From: UBA11524 sp964383815
GTDB taxonomy: Bacteria > Bacillota > Clostridia > Christensenellales > Aristaeellaceae
Length of the DNA: 17,644 nt
NCBI GenBank assembly: GCA_964383815.1
Contig: CAYLIC010000041.1
Coordinates: 1 to 17,644 of the forward strand
Reading direction: 5' to 3'
Part shown: positions 1 to 6,672 of the stretch, piece after piece
Position numbering within the stretch: the first letter of the stretch is position 1
Layout: each line of letters opens with the position of its first letter
Position numbers and translations under genes: made by a program
Notes under the pieces: model-generated
Told to the model about the DNA's origin: nothing
The model's database searches: none
The model's input: only the letters and a program-made list of their open reading frames with translations

Positions 1-17
1 CTTTTTCGACACGCAGG

Positions 18-50
18 AATCCCTCTTTCTGTATTGGAAGAGGGATTTTC
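18..50 (+). terminator. Intrinsic terminator of the gene upstream of frr
   Basis: A perfect 10-bp stem (AATCCCTCTT at 18-27 with AAGAGGGATT at 38-47) encloses a 10-nt loop and runs into TTTTCCTTT. It would end a + strand transcript entering from the left edge. In many Firmicutes that neighbour is pyrH or tsf, but the gene itself is not in the window. It implies that frr starts its own transcription unit. Confidence 0.8.
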
Positions 51-60
51 CTTTGCAGGG

Positions 61-210
61 GTCACGCCGCGCAAAGGGCGCGGCGCGACGCGGGAAAGAA
101 ACGCTCCACCTCATCCGGCCCGTTGGGCATCCTTCCCTCAGGGGGAAGGCTCGTGCATCTCTCCGTCACCCTGCGTCCGTCGCCCTGGAGGCGGACTTTT
201 GTCGGGGGCG
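61..210. repeat. Hairpin-rich intergenic element, possibly a degenerate dispersed repeat
   Basis: No credible gene lies between the terminator and the frr promoter. The stretch holds consecutive palindromes: GCCGCGC (66-72) with GCGCGGC (78-84), flanked by matching GTC/GAC; a GCCC-GTT-GGGC hairpin near 118-128; and CCTTCCC...GGGGAAGG near 131-149. The last, following CTCATCCGG, resembles palindromic intergenic repeats common in gut Clostridia. That resemblance is from memory, and no second copy was seen in the window. Confidence 0.35.
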
Positions 211-228
211 CAAATTCTTGTAAACCTC

Positions 229-257
229 TTGCCAATCCGCACAAAAACGTATACAAT
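229..257 (+). promoter_or_regulatory. Sigma-A type promoter of the frr operon
   Basis: TTGCCA (229-234) and TACAAT (252-257) are separated by exactly 17 bp, which predicts a start near 264 and a leader of about 33 nt before the frr start codon. With the terminator upstream, this is the likely promoter for the frr-uppS-cdsA-dxr-rseP run. Confidence 0.75.
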
Positions 258-296
258 AGATGTACTGATATTTCACCCTCAAGGAGGTTTTCATCG

Positions 297-851
297 ATGA
301 AGGACATTCTGAATGCCGCCAAGGACAAGATGGGCAAGTCCTGCGCCGTTTATCAGCGCGATATGCAGACCCTGCGGGCCGGCCGGGCCAATCCTCAGCT
401 GCTGGATCGCATCACCGTGGACTACTATGGCACGCCCACGCCCATTAACCAGGTGGGCAATGTGTCCTCCCCCGAGCCCCGGATGCTGGTTATCTCCCCC
501 TGGGAGTCCAGCATGATCAAGGAGATTGAGAAGGCCATCCAGAAAAGCGACCTGGGCCTGAATCCCTCCAACGATGGCAAGATTATCCGCCTGGTTTTCC
601 CCGAGCTGAACGAGGAGCGCCGCAAGGAGCTGACCAAGGTGGCCCGCAAGGGTGCCGAGGAGGCCAAGGTGGCCATCCGCGCCATCCGCCGGGACGCCAT
701 TGAGCAGATTAAGAAGCTGAAGAAGGACTCCGTGATTACCGAGGACGACCAGCGCAAGGGTGAGGAAGAGGCCCAGAAGCTGACCGACAAGGCCATTAAG
801 GATGTGGACGCCATCTGCGCTGCCAAGGAAAAGGAGATTATGGAGATTTGA
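297..851 (+). CDS. frr: Ribosome recycling factor
   Basis: This 184-residue protein matches the usual ~185 aa of RRF. RRF works with EF-G in the cytoplasm to split post-termination ribosomes so that subunits are reused. The family features visible are the RAGRANP segment at residues 27-33, the YYGTPTPINQ stretch near 43-52, and the long charged C-terminal helix (about 105-184) that forms the three-helix bundle. The start at 297 is chosen because AAGGAGGT at 281-288 lies 8 nt upstream and the protein then begins as RRFs do; an upstream in-frame start at 123 would add non-homologous sequence and has no ribosome site. Its stop codon overlaps the TTG start of the next small gene, suggesting translational coupling. 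Confidence 0.97.
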   Translation: MKDILNAAKDKMGKSCAVYQRDMQTLRAGRANPQLLDRITVDYYGTPTPINQVGNVSSPEPRMLVISPWESSMIKEIEKAIQKSDLGLNPSNDGKIIRLVFPELNEERRKELTKVARKGAEEAKVAIRAIRRDAIEQIKKLKKDSVITEDDQRKGEEEAQKLTDKAIKDVDAICAAKEKEIMEI

Positions 852-1048
852 CCCAGCCTGCCACCCTGCTGGGCATGCCGCTTGATACCGCGCTTGCCCA
901 GGCCAAGGCCCTGGGCCTGCCCGGGCCTGCCATCATCACCACTGCAGCCCCAAAGGGCCAGCGTACCGGCGGCACCCTCCGCGTTCTTCGTGTGCGCGAA
1001 AACGAATGGGTTGTTGCCGCCTTTATGGATGGCGCACCCGCCGAATAA
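848..1048 (+). CDS. Small orphan PASTA-like domain protein
   Basis: This 66-residue protein has no signal peptide or membrane segment. It starts with TTG overlapping the frr stop (TTGA), so it is probably translated by ribosomes finishing frr. Residues 7-27 follow the first half of a PASTA domain, with a G-M-P-L-x-x-A helix start, an amphipathic helix and a G-L-P turn. A beta-rich tail with GTLRVLRV and EWVVAAF motifs matches the later strands. PASTA domains normally occur as repeats outside the cell on penicillin-binding proteins and PknB kinases; a single soluble cytoplasmic copy is unusual. I do not recognise a named family. The function is unknown; a link to cell-wall lipid synthesis is suggested only by the neighbouring uppS. 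The low-GC-content codon signals expected of chance frames are absent and the frame is in tight operon context, so it is probably real. Confidence 0.65.
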   Translation: MTQPATLLGMPLDTALAQAKALGLPGPAIITTAAPKGQRTGGTLRVLRVRENEWVVAAFMDGAPAE

Positions 1049-1049
1049 C

Positions 1050-1090
1050 TGACGATGCGTAGGTTCCCAGCGGAACTTGCGCATTTGTCA
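1050..1090 (+). promoter_or_regulatory. Long RNA hairpin in front of uppS
   Basis: ATGCGTAGGTTCC (1055-1067) pairs with GGAACTTGCGCAT (1072-1084) through 13 consecutive pairs (two G-U), closed by a CAGC tetraloop. TGAC/GTCA (1050-1053 with 1087-1090) extends the stem past a single bulge. No U-run follows, so it is not a standard terminator. It ends just before the uppS initiation region and could affect mRNA processing or uppS translation. Confidence 0.6.
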
Positions 1091-1113
1091 TTCAAATGAG
1101 GAATATGAACTGT

Positions 1114-1866
1114 ATGTGGACTTTTGCCAGGCACAAGCCACCCAAGGCCCGGGAGGATTTCAGCAAGCTGCCGCGCCATGTGGCCATCATCATGGATGGC
1201 AACGGGCGCTGGGCCAGAAAGCACAAGCTGACCGTGGCCATGGGTCACCGCCAGGGCACGGAAACCCTGCGGGAGATTATCCGCCACACGGACGACCTGG
1301 GCATTGAGGCCCTGAGCATTTATGCCTTCTCCACCGAGAACTGGAACCGCTCCCGGGAGGAGGTTGCCGCCCTGATGCAGCTGATTCTGGATTTCTTCGC
1401 CTCCGAGATTGATGAATTGGACGCCAAGAACGTTCGCATCCTGATTCTGGGCGACAAGGCTCCCCTGCCTGACAAGCAGCGGGAGGTGCTGCTCCAGGCC
1501 GAGGAGCGCACCGCCGGCAACACGGGCCTGCGGCTGAACATTGCCCTGAACTACGGTGGCCGGGCAGAGCTGGCCCGCGCCGCCCGGGAGCTGGCGCTGC
1601 TGGTGCACTCCGGGCAGATCACCCCGGAGGATATTACCGAGGCGCGCCTGGCGGAGCACCTGTACACCCGCGGCCAGCCGGATGTGGATTTGCTCATCCG
1701 CACCAGCGGCGAAATGCGGCTGTCCAACTTTCTTCTCTACCAATGCGCCTACGCGGAGTTCCTTTTCCCCACGGTGCTCTGGCCGGACTTCTCCCTTCAG
1801 GATTACGACCAGGCGCTTCTTGCCTATGGCGGGCGGGAGCGGCGCTTTGGCGGCAGGCTGAAATAA
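1114..1866 (+). CDS. uppS: Isoprenyl transferase, undecaprenyl diphosphate synthase
   Basis: This cis-prenyltransferase condenses farnesyl diphosphate with eight isopentenyl diphosphates to make undecaprenyl diphosphate, the lipid carrier of peptidoglycan. Conserved regions are all present: HVAIIMDGNGRWA with the catalytic Asp28, GHRQGTE (45-51), YAFSTENW (70-77), LNYGG (145-149), RTSGEMRLSNF (196-206) and YAEFLF...WPDF (213-226). The start is uncertain among in-frame ATGs at 1096, 1105 and 1114. I chose 1114 (250 aa) because an MW-F-type N-terminus is typical of the family, GAGG at 1098-1101 lies upstream of it, and the first ATG sits directly at the foot of the preceding hairpin without a ribosome site. 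It lies with cdsA (34 nt downstream) in the classic lipid-precursor cluster and shares its MEP-derived substrate pathway with dxr. Confidence 0.96.
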   Translation: MWTFARHKPPKAREDFSKLPRHVAIIMDGNGRWARKHKLTVAMGHRQGTETLREIIRHTDDLGIEALSIYAFSTENWNRSREEVAALMQLILDFFASEIDELDAKNVRILILGDKAPLPDKQREVLLQAEERTAGNTGLRLNIALNYGGRAELARAARELALLVHSGQITPEDITEARLAEHLYTRGQPDVDLLIRTSGEMRLSNFLLYQCAYAEFLFPTVLWPDFSLQDYDQALLAYGGRERRFGGRLK

Positions 1867-1900
1867 CCCCCTTTGGCTACGATGAAAGACGAGGCATACC

Positions 1901-2722
1901 ATGAAACAGCGAGTGATTACCGGCAGTTTGCTTATCCTTCTCCTCTCCGTGCTGATGTATTTCGGCGGCGCGGTGCTCAGCGTTGCGGCGTTTATCTGCA
2001 TCTGCTTTGCGGTGTATGAGGAATATCACGCCCTGGCGCTGAAGGGTCACAGGCCCGTGTCCTGGCCCACCTGGGCCGGGCTGGCCCTGTGCCTCCCCCT
2101 TACGCTGATTTTTGATAACAAGGTCATTATTCCCATGCTCATTGCCGTGTGCATGGTAACGGGGGCCATTGTCATGTTCCGCTCCGAGCCGCACCTGGAG
2201 GATATTCTCGTCAGCGTAATGCCGCTGACCACCATTGTGCTGCCGGGCATGTGCCTCATTGCGCTGGCGCTGGCGCAGCCCAAGGCCCTGTCCCTGGTGA
2301 TGCTGTCCATGATGTTTGTGATTCCTGTCCTGGGTGACACCATGGCCTTTCTGGTGGGCAGCCGCGTGGGCGGGCCCAAGTTCTGCCCGGCTGTCAGCCC
2401 CAATAAGACCATTTCCGGCGCCATTGCCGGGCTGGTGGGCAGCCTGCTGGGCAGCCTGCTGGTGTATGGCGTGGCCCGGCTGTGCTGCTCCCCGGAAACC
2501 TGCGCCCACCTCCCCGGCCTGGCGGCACACATGGTGCTGGGCATTCTGGGCGGCGCCGCAGGCCAGCTGGGCGACCTGTTTGCCTCCCTCATCAAGCGCC
2601 ACTGCGGCATGAAGGATTTCTCCAACCTGTTCCCCGGTCACGGCGGCATGCTGGACCGCATGGACTCCATTCTCTTCATGGCCCTCGTCATGTTCTGCTA
2701 CTATCTCTTCATCACCCCGTGA
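1901..2722 (+). CDS. cdsA: Phosphatidate cytidylyltransferase (CDP-diacylglycerol synthase)
   Basis: The enzyme makes CDP-diacylglycerol from CTP and phosphatidic acid, the branch point of membrane phospholipid synthesis. The 273-residue chain is strongly hydrophobic, with about seven to eight membrane segments, as expected. The C-terminal CDS signature is complete: an S-x-x-K-R segment, KDFSNLFPGHGG and LDRMDS (about residues 226-251), including the paired Asp residues of the metal/CTP site. GDTMAF and SPNKTISG (about residues 145-171) are the other conserved loops. ACGAGG at 1889-1894 lies 6 nt before the ATG. It follows uppS by 34 nt and precedes dxr by 49 nt, the standard order in Firmicutes. 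Confidence 0.96.
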   Translation: MKQRVITGSLLILLLSVLMYFGGAVLSVAAFICICFAVYEEYHALALKGHRPVSWPTWAGLALCLPLTLIFDNKVIIPMLIAVCMVTGAIVMFRSEPHLEDILVSVMPLTTIVLPGMCLIALALAQPKALSLVMLSMMFVIPVLGDTMAFLVGSRVGGPKFCPAVSPNKTISGAIAGLVGSLLGSLLVYGVARLCCSPETCAHLPGLAAHMVLGILGGAAGQLGDLFASLIKRHCGMKDFSNLFPGHGGMLDRMDSILFMALVMFCYYLFITP

Positions 2723-2771
2723 CCAGCGGCCTGCACCCTGCAACACATCCCCCTTTCCGGAGGTTCACGCC

Positions 2772-3923
2772 ATGCAAACCATCAACATCCTTGGCTCCAC
2801 CGGCTCCATTGGCACCCAGGCGCTGCAGCTGGTGCGCCTGCACCCGGAGGCATTCACCGTCCGGGCGCTGACGGCCCACAGCAATGCCCGGCTCCTGTTT
2901 GAGCAGGTGCGGGAGTTCCGCCCGGTGATGGCAGGCCTGACCAAGCCGATTCCCATGGACGATATTCCTGCCGACCTGCGCTTTTGCCGCTGGGTTATGG
3001 GCAGGGAGGCCCTGCATGCCGCTGCCGCTGAGGTGGAGGCCGACCAGGTGCTGGTGAGCATTGTGGGCATTGCCGGACTGCAAAGCGTGATGGACGCCCT
3101 TTCCGCCGGGCGCCAGGTGCTGCTGGCCAACAAGGAGGCCCTGGTGACCGGCGGGCATTTGGTGATGGATGCAGCAAGGCGCGTGGGCAAGCCGCTTCTG
3201 CCTGTGGACAGTGAGCACAGCGCCATTTTCCAGTGCCTGCAGGGTGCAGCGGGCAATCAGCCCGTAAAGCTGCTGCTAACGGCCTCCGGCGGGCCTTTCC
3301 GCACCTGGAGCAAGGAACGCATGGCAAGGGCCACCCGGGCCCAGGCCCTGAACCACCCCAACTGGAGCATGGGCGCGAAGATTACCATCGATTCTGCCAG
3401 TATGTTCAACAAGGCCCTAGAGATTATCGAGGCCCGCTGGCTGTTTGACATGCAGCCGGAGAACATTCAGGTGGTGGTGCACCCCCAGTCCATCGTTCAC
3501 TCGGCGGTGGAGTTTGCCGATGGGGCGGTGCTTGCCCAGCTGGGCGTGCCGGACATGCGGGTGCCCATCCAGTACGCCATGAGCTACCCACGCCGCCTGC
3601 CCACCGGCTCCAGGCCGCTGGATTTGTTCTCCCTGGGTCAGCTGACCTTTGAGCCGGGGGATCCGGTGCGCTTCCCCGCCCTGCGGCTGGCAGGAGCGTG
3701 CCTGCATGCCGGCGGCGCGGCCTGCACCGTGCTCAACGGCGCCAACGAGGCCGCTGTGGCTGCCTTCCTGCGGGAGGAGATTCCCTTTGGCGCCATTTCC
3801 ACCCTGGTGGAGGGTGCCCTGGATAAGCTGGGAAATCTGCCCGCCAACAGCCTGGACGACATTTTCGCAGCCGATGCAGCTGCCCGGGCCGCCGTGGCCC
3901 AGCTGCTGCCCACCCTGCGATAA
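2772..3923 (+). CDS. dxr: 1-deoxy-D-xylulose-5-phosphate reductoisomerase
   Basis: Dxr converts DXP to 2-C-methyl-D-erythritol 4-phosphate with NADPH, the committed step of the MEP isoprenoid pathway and the target of fosmidomycin. The 383-residue protein has the NADPH-binding GSTGSIG at 8-14, ANKEALV at 119-125, and the metal/substrate site DSEHSAIFQ (Asp146 and Glu148). It also has LTASGGPFR at 169-177, HPNWSMGAKITIDSASMFNK (195-214) with the third metal ligand Glu217, HPQSIVHS near 237, and NGANEAAV in the C-terminal part. No key residue is missing. The start is supported by CCGGAGG at 2757-2763, 8 nt upstream. Its product ultimately feeds uppS in the same operon. Confidence 0.97.
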   Translation: MQTINILGSTGSIGTQALQLVRLHPEAFTVRALTAHSNARLLFEQVREFRPVMAGLTKPIPMDDIPADLRFCRWVMGREALHAAAAEVEADQVLVSIVGIAGLQSVMDALSAGRQVLLANKEALVTGGHLVMDAARRVGKPLLPVDSEHSAIFQCLQGAAGNQPVKLLLTASGGPFRTWSKERMARATRAQALNHPNWSMGAKITIDSASMFNKALEIIEARWLFDMQPENIQVVVHPQSIVHSAVEFADGAVLAQLGVPDMRVPIQYAMSYPRRLPTGSRPLDLFSLGQLTFEPGDPVRFPALRLAGACLHAGGAACTVLNGANEAAVAAFLREEIPFGAISTLVEGALDKLGNLPANSLDDIFAADAAARAAVAQLLPTLR

Positions 3924-3936
3924 CGAAAGGATTGCC

Positions 3937-5007
3937 ATGTATATCATCATTGCGCTATTGCTGCTGGGCATTCTGGTTACCGTGCACGAGGGCGGGCATT
4001 TCCTTGCCGCCCGGCTGACGGGCATCCCCGTTTCCGAGTTTGCCATTGGCATGGGCCCCAAGCTCCTGGGCTGGCACAGCAGAAAGCACGGCACACAGTT
4101 CTCCCTGCGGCTGATTCCCGTGGGCGGCTACTGCGCCTTTGTGGGTGAGGACGATGTGGACGGCAGCCACATGAGCCAGGAATCCGCCTTCAACAACCAG
4201 CCCGTATGGAAGCGCCTGCTGACGGTGTTCTCCGGCCCGCTGATGAACTTCATCCTGGCCTTTGTGGTGTCGGTGTTCTTCCTGTGGATTGGGGGCATTG
4301 TGACCCGGACGGACCACATCGACCACTTTATCCAGGTTTCCGCCGCCGGCCCGGCATACTCCGCAGGCCTCCAGGATGGCGATGTGATTGCCTCCGTCAA
4401 CGGTGTGAACACCCTGGATGGCACCACGGACACCCTGATCAACGCCATTGGCAGTTATCAGGCCGGTGATGCACCCCTGCACATGACCATCCTCCGGGGG
4501 GAGGACACCTTTGAAGCCGACCTGACACCCTTCTGGGATGAGGAGGAAGGCCGGTACCGCATTGGCATAACCATCCAGGGCTATTACCGGGTGGAAAAGC
4601 TGCCCTGCACCCTGGGTGAGGCGCTTTCCTTCTCCTGGGACTACTGCGTGAACGCCAGCGGCGCCATTGTCAGCTCCCTGAAAGGGCTCATCACCACCGG
4701 GGAAGGTCTGGATCAGGTGAGCGGACCGGTGGGCATTGTCAGCATGGTTTCTGCCGAGGTGGAAACAGGCGGCCTGAGCGCCTTCATCAACCTGCTGGTG
4801 TTTATCTCCATCAACCTGGGCACGATGAACCTGCTGCCCATTCCCGGGCTGGACGGCTCCCGCCTGGTGTTCCTCATCATTGAGGCCATCTTCCGCAAGC
4901 CCGTTCCGCCCCGGAAGGAGGCCATGGTGCACCTGATTGGCATGGGTGTGCTGATGCTGCTGATGGTGGTGCTGGTGTTTAAGGATGTTGCACAGCTGCT
5001 GCAATAA
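3937..5007 (+). CDS. rseP: RseP-type site-2 intramembrane zinc metalloprotease
   Basis: This 356-residue integral membrane protease cuts membrane-anchored anti-sigma factors or remnant signal peptides within the bilayer. The zinc site HEGGH (His17, Glu18, His21) lies in the first membrane segment; the family more often has HEFGH or HELGH, but the HExxH core is intact. The third ligand is Asp306 in NLLPIPGLDGSR. A PDZ domain occupies about residues 122-210, with GPAYSAGLQDGDVI as the ligand-binding loop region, and further membrane segments lie near 100-120, 280-300 and 328-350. The start at 3937, preceded by GAAAGG, is chosen because the frame upstream is only an extension overlapping dxr. 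It lies 13 nt after dxr. In many Firmicutes ispG and proS or polC follow; here a glycosidase does. Confidence 0.95.
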   Translation: MYIIIALLLLGILVTVHEGGHFLAARLTGIPVSEFAIGMGPKLLGWHSRKHGTQFSLRLIPVGGYCAFVGEDDVDGSHMSQESAFNNQPVWKRLLTVFSGPLMNFILAFVVSVFFLWIGGIVTRTDHIDHFIQVSAAGPAYSAGLQDGDVIASVNGVNTLDGTTDTLINAIGSYQAGDAPLHMTILRGEDTFEADLTPFWDEEEGRYRIGITIQGYYRVEKLPCTLGEALSFSWDYCVNASGAIVSSLKGLITTGEGLDQVSGPVGIVSMVSAEVETGGLSAFINLLVFISINLGTMNLLPIPGLDGSRLVFLIIEAIFRKPVPPRKEAMVHLIGMGVLMLLMVVLVFKDVAQLLQ

Positions 5008-5025
5008 AGCAAGGAGGAATTTCCC

Positions 5026-6420
5026 ATGTGCAAGCACGGCTTCAACCCCTATCTTCCCTCCTGGGAGTACATCCCGGACGGCGAACCCTATGTGTTTGGC
5101 GACAGGGTGTATGTGTATGGCTCCCACGATTTTTTCAACGGCTATGTGTTCTGCATGGGGGACTATGTGTGCTGGTCTGCCCCGGTGGATAACCTGGCGG
5201 ACTGGCGGTATGAGGGCGTTATCTACCCCCGGAATGCCGACCCCATGAACCAGGACGGCGAAATGTGCCTCTACGCCCCGGATGTTACCGTGGGCCCGGA
5301 TGGACGCTATTACCTGTACTATGTGCTGGATCACCTGGACATTGTGTCCGTTGCCGTGTGCGATACACCTGCGGGCCGGTATGAATTTCACGGCTACGTT
5401 CATGACAAGGATGGCACCCTGCTGGGCCGCCGCCCGGGGGACGAGCCCCAGTTTGACCCCGGTGTGCTGACGGAGGGCAGCACCACCTACCTTTACACCG
5501 GCTTCTGCCCCCGTGGGGACAAGGGCCGGCATGGTGCCATGCTGTCCGTTCTGGGGCCGGACATGCTGACCATTCAGGAGGAGCTGCGCTTTGTGGTGCC
5601 GGGCGTGGAGTACGCCAATGGCACGGACTTTGAGGGTCACGCCATTTTCGAGGCACCCTCCATCCGCAAGCGCGGGGACACCTATTACTTCATCTATTCC
5701 TCCACCGCCATGCACGAATTGTGCTACGCCACCAGCAAGAACCCCCGTGGGCCGTTCCGGTATGGGGGCGTCATCGTCAGCAACTGTGACCTGCATGTGG
5801 GCCGCGAACCGGACCTGCCCAAGGCCTACGGCGGCAACAACCACGGCAGCATGGTGGAGATTGCAGGCCAGTGGTACATCTTCTACCACCGGCACACCAA
5901 CGCCAGCTGGTACAGCCGGCAAGGCTGCCTGGAGCCGATTCACTTCCTGGCGGATGGCAGCATACCCCAGGTGGAGATAACCTCCTGCGGGCCCAACGGC
6001 GGGCCGCTGCCCGGCATGGGGGAATACCCGGCCTACATCGCCTGCCACCTGTACGATGAACCCCGGCACATGATGAGCGGCACGCCCGGCGCGGCCTACA
6101 TCACCCAGGATGGCAAGGACGGGGATGAGATACCCGCCCACATTGCCAACATTCACAACGGCACGGTGATGGGCTTCAAGTCCTTTGTGTTCAGCCAGGC
6201 CGGCAGCATCACGCTGACGGTGCGCGGCTATGGCATTGGCGGATGCATCTGCGTCCGCACATCACCGGATGGGGAAATCCTGGCCCGGATTCCGCTGCAA
6301 AACACCAACCTGTGGCACGAATACACCGCGCCGGTGTGCTTCCCCCAGGGTCAGCACCCCCTGTACCTGACCTACGAGGGCGGCGGCTCCGCCATGCTGA
6401 AGTCCTTCAGGTTTGCATAA
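5026..6420 (+). CDS. Glycoside hydrolase family 43 protein (arabinosidase/xylosidase type)
   Basis: This 464-residue soluble protein has no signal peptide, so it is probably cytoplasmic. The N-terminal ~330 residues form a five-bladed beta-propeller of the GH43 kind: the opening PSWEYIPDGEPYVFGDRVYV (11-30) carries the likely catalytic base Asp18, YAPDV (83-87) the pKa-modulating Asp86, and FEAPSI (208-213) the likely general acid Glu209, followed by the GDTYYFIYSS strand. The last ~100 residues are beta-rich and resemble a CBM6/36-like sandwich. GH43 enzymes act on arabinans, arabinoxylans or galactans; the substrate here cannot be read from sequence, though the pectin-type neighbours favour arabino-oligosaccharides. 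AAGGAGG (5011-5017) lies 8 nt before the start. The gap to rseP is only 18 nt with no terminator, so it is probably co-transcribed with the housekeeping operon. Confidence 0.9.
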   Translation: MCKHGFNPYLPSWEYIPDGEPYVFGDRVYVYGSHDFFNGYVFCMGDYVCWSAPVDNLADWRYEGVIYPRNADPMNQDGEMCLYAPDVTVGPDGRYYLYYVLDHLDIVSVAVCDTPAGRYEFHGYVHDKDGTLLGRRPGDEPQFDPGVLTEGSTTYLYTGFCPRGDKGRHGAMLSVLGPDMLTIQEELRFVVPGVEYANGTDFEGHAIFEAPSIRKRGDTYYFIYSSTAMHELCYATSKNPRGPFRYGGVIVSNCDLHVGREPDLPKAYGGNNHGSMVEIAGQWYIFYHRHTNASWYSRQGCLEPIHFLADGSIPQVEITSCGPNGGPLPGMGEYPAYIACHLYDEPRHMMSGTPGAAYITQDGKDGDEIPAHIANIHNGTVMGFKSFVFSQAGSITLTVRGYGIGGCICVRTSPDGEILARIPLQNTNLWHEYTAPVCFPQGQHPLYLTYEGGGSAMLKSFRFA

Positions 6421-6566
6421 AAAATGCGCCTTGCTGCATCAATCGGCAAGGCGCATCATTGTATCTAAAAAGCGGCAACGCCGGAAATGCCACGCGATCT
6501 CCTCATCTTTTTCGGCCCGGGGCCTTTCATCTCCGCGCATTTCGGTGCACGGTTTTCCAATGAATC
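6418..6566 (-). ncRNA. Candidate small RNA, unidentified
   Basis: A near-consensus minus-strand promoter at 6573-6601 and a strong minus-strand intrinsic terminator at 6419-6456 frame about 149 nt with no sensible reading frame. Inside, the segment complementary to 6537-6545 can pair with that complementary to 6481-6490 (an aaatgc/gcattt helix with a one-base bulge), extended by a CGCG pairing, and enclosing a GGCC-CCG-GGCC hairpin. It does not show the conserved loops of SRP RNA, tmRNA or RNase P that I know. A 6S-like rod is conceivable but not demonstrated. This is inferred from signals only. Confidence 0.4.
6419..6456 (-). terminator. Intrinsic terminator, strongest on the minus strand
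   Basis: ATGCGCCTTGC (6424-6434) and GCAAGGCGCAT (6446-6456) form a perfect 11-bp stem with an 11-nt loop. Read on the minus strand it ends in TTTTTT, opposite the A-run at 6419-6424 that overlaps the GH43 stop codon. On the plus strand only CATTGTAT follows, so it may terminate GH43 weakly as well. Confidence 0.75.
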
Positions 6567-6572
6567 CGGCGA

Positions 6573-6601
6573 AATATAGCAACTGTTGTCCGCAAAGTCA
6601 A
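6573..6601 (-). promoter_or_regulatory. Minus-strand promoter for the candidate small RNA
   Basis: Read on the minus strand, TTGACT (complement of 6596-6601) and TATATT (complement of 6573-6578) are 17 bp apart, each 5/6 to the sigma-A consensus. It points leftward, where no minus-strand gene lies before the terminator at 6419-6456. Confidence 0.6.
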
Positions 6602-6632
6602 CCCTTTTGCCATTTTCTTTCGAGGGCGAATG

Positions 6633-6641
6633 TGCTACAAT
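6633..6641 (+). promoter_or_regulatory. Extended -10 promoter of the SGNH esterase gene
   Basis: TG-C-TACAAT (6633-6641) is an extended -10 element. A matching -35 at 17 bp is poor (TTTTCT, 6613-6618), as is usual for extended -10 promoters. The predicted start near 6648 leaves a leader of about 25 nt before the ATG at 6673. Confidence 0.55.
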
Positions 6642-6642
6642 G

Positions 6643-6656
6643 GTTGCACCTGCAAC
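6643..6656. promoter_or_regulatory. Candidate operator palindrome at the esterase transcription start
   Basis: GTTGCA-CC-TGCAAC is a perfect 6+2+6 inverted repeat directly after the -10 element, covering the expected start site. That is where a repressor dimer, for example of LacI type, would block transcription. The cognate regulator is not known from this window. Confidence 0.45.
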
Positions 6657-6672
6657 GAAAGGAAGGATACCC

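Noticed and set aside
3985..3999. HEGGH instead of HEFGH/HELGH in RseP as a sign of inactivity
   Set aside because: The HExxH metal-binding core and the distal Asp306 are intact, so the protease is probably active; the variable positions tolerate Gly.
3955..6156. A 733-codon open frame on the minus strand
   Set aside because: It lies antisense to rseP and GH43, which have full motifs and ribosome sites. Its product is a low-complexity His/Gly/Val-rich chain typical of GC-rich shadow frames.
6435..6445. A riboswitch upstream of the SGNH esterase
   Set aside because: The leader from the predicted start (near 6648) to the ATG is only about 25 nt, too short for a riboswitch, and the stem at 6424-6456 lies upstream of the promoter.
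6418..6672. A tRNA, CRISPR array or protein-coding gene in the spacer after GH43
   Set aside because: No cloverleaf, no regularly spaced repeats and no frame with a ribosome site were found; promoter and terminator signals explain it better.
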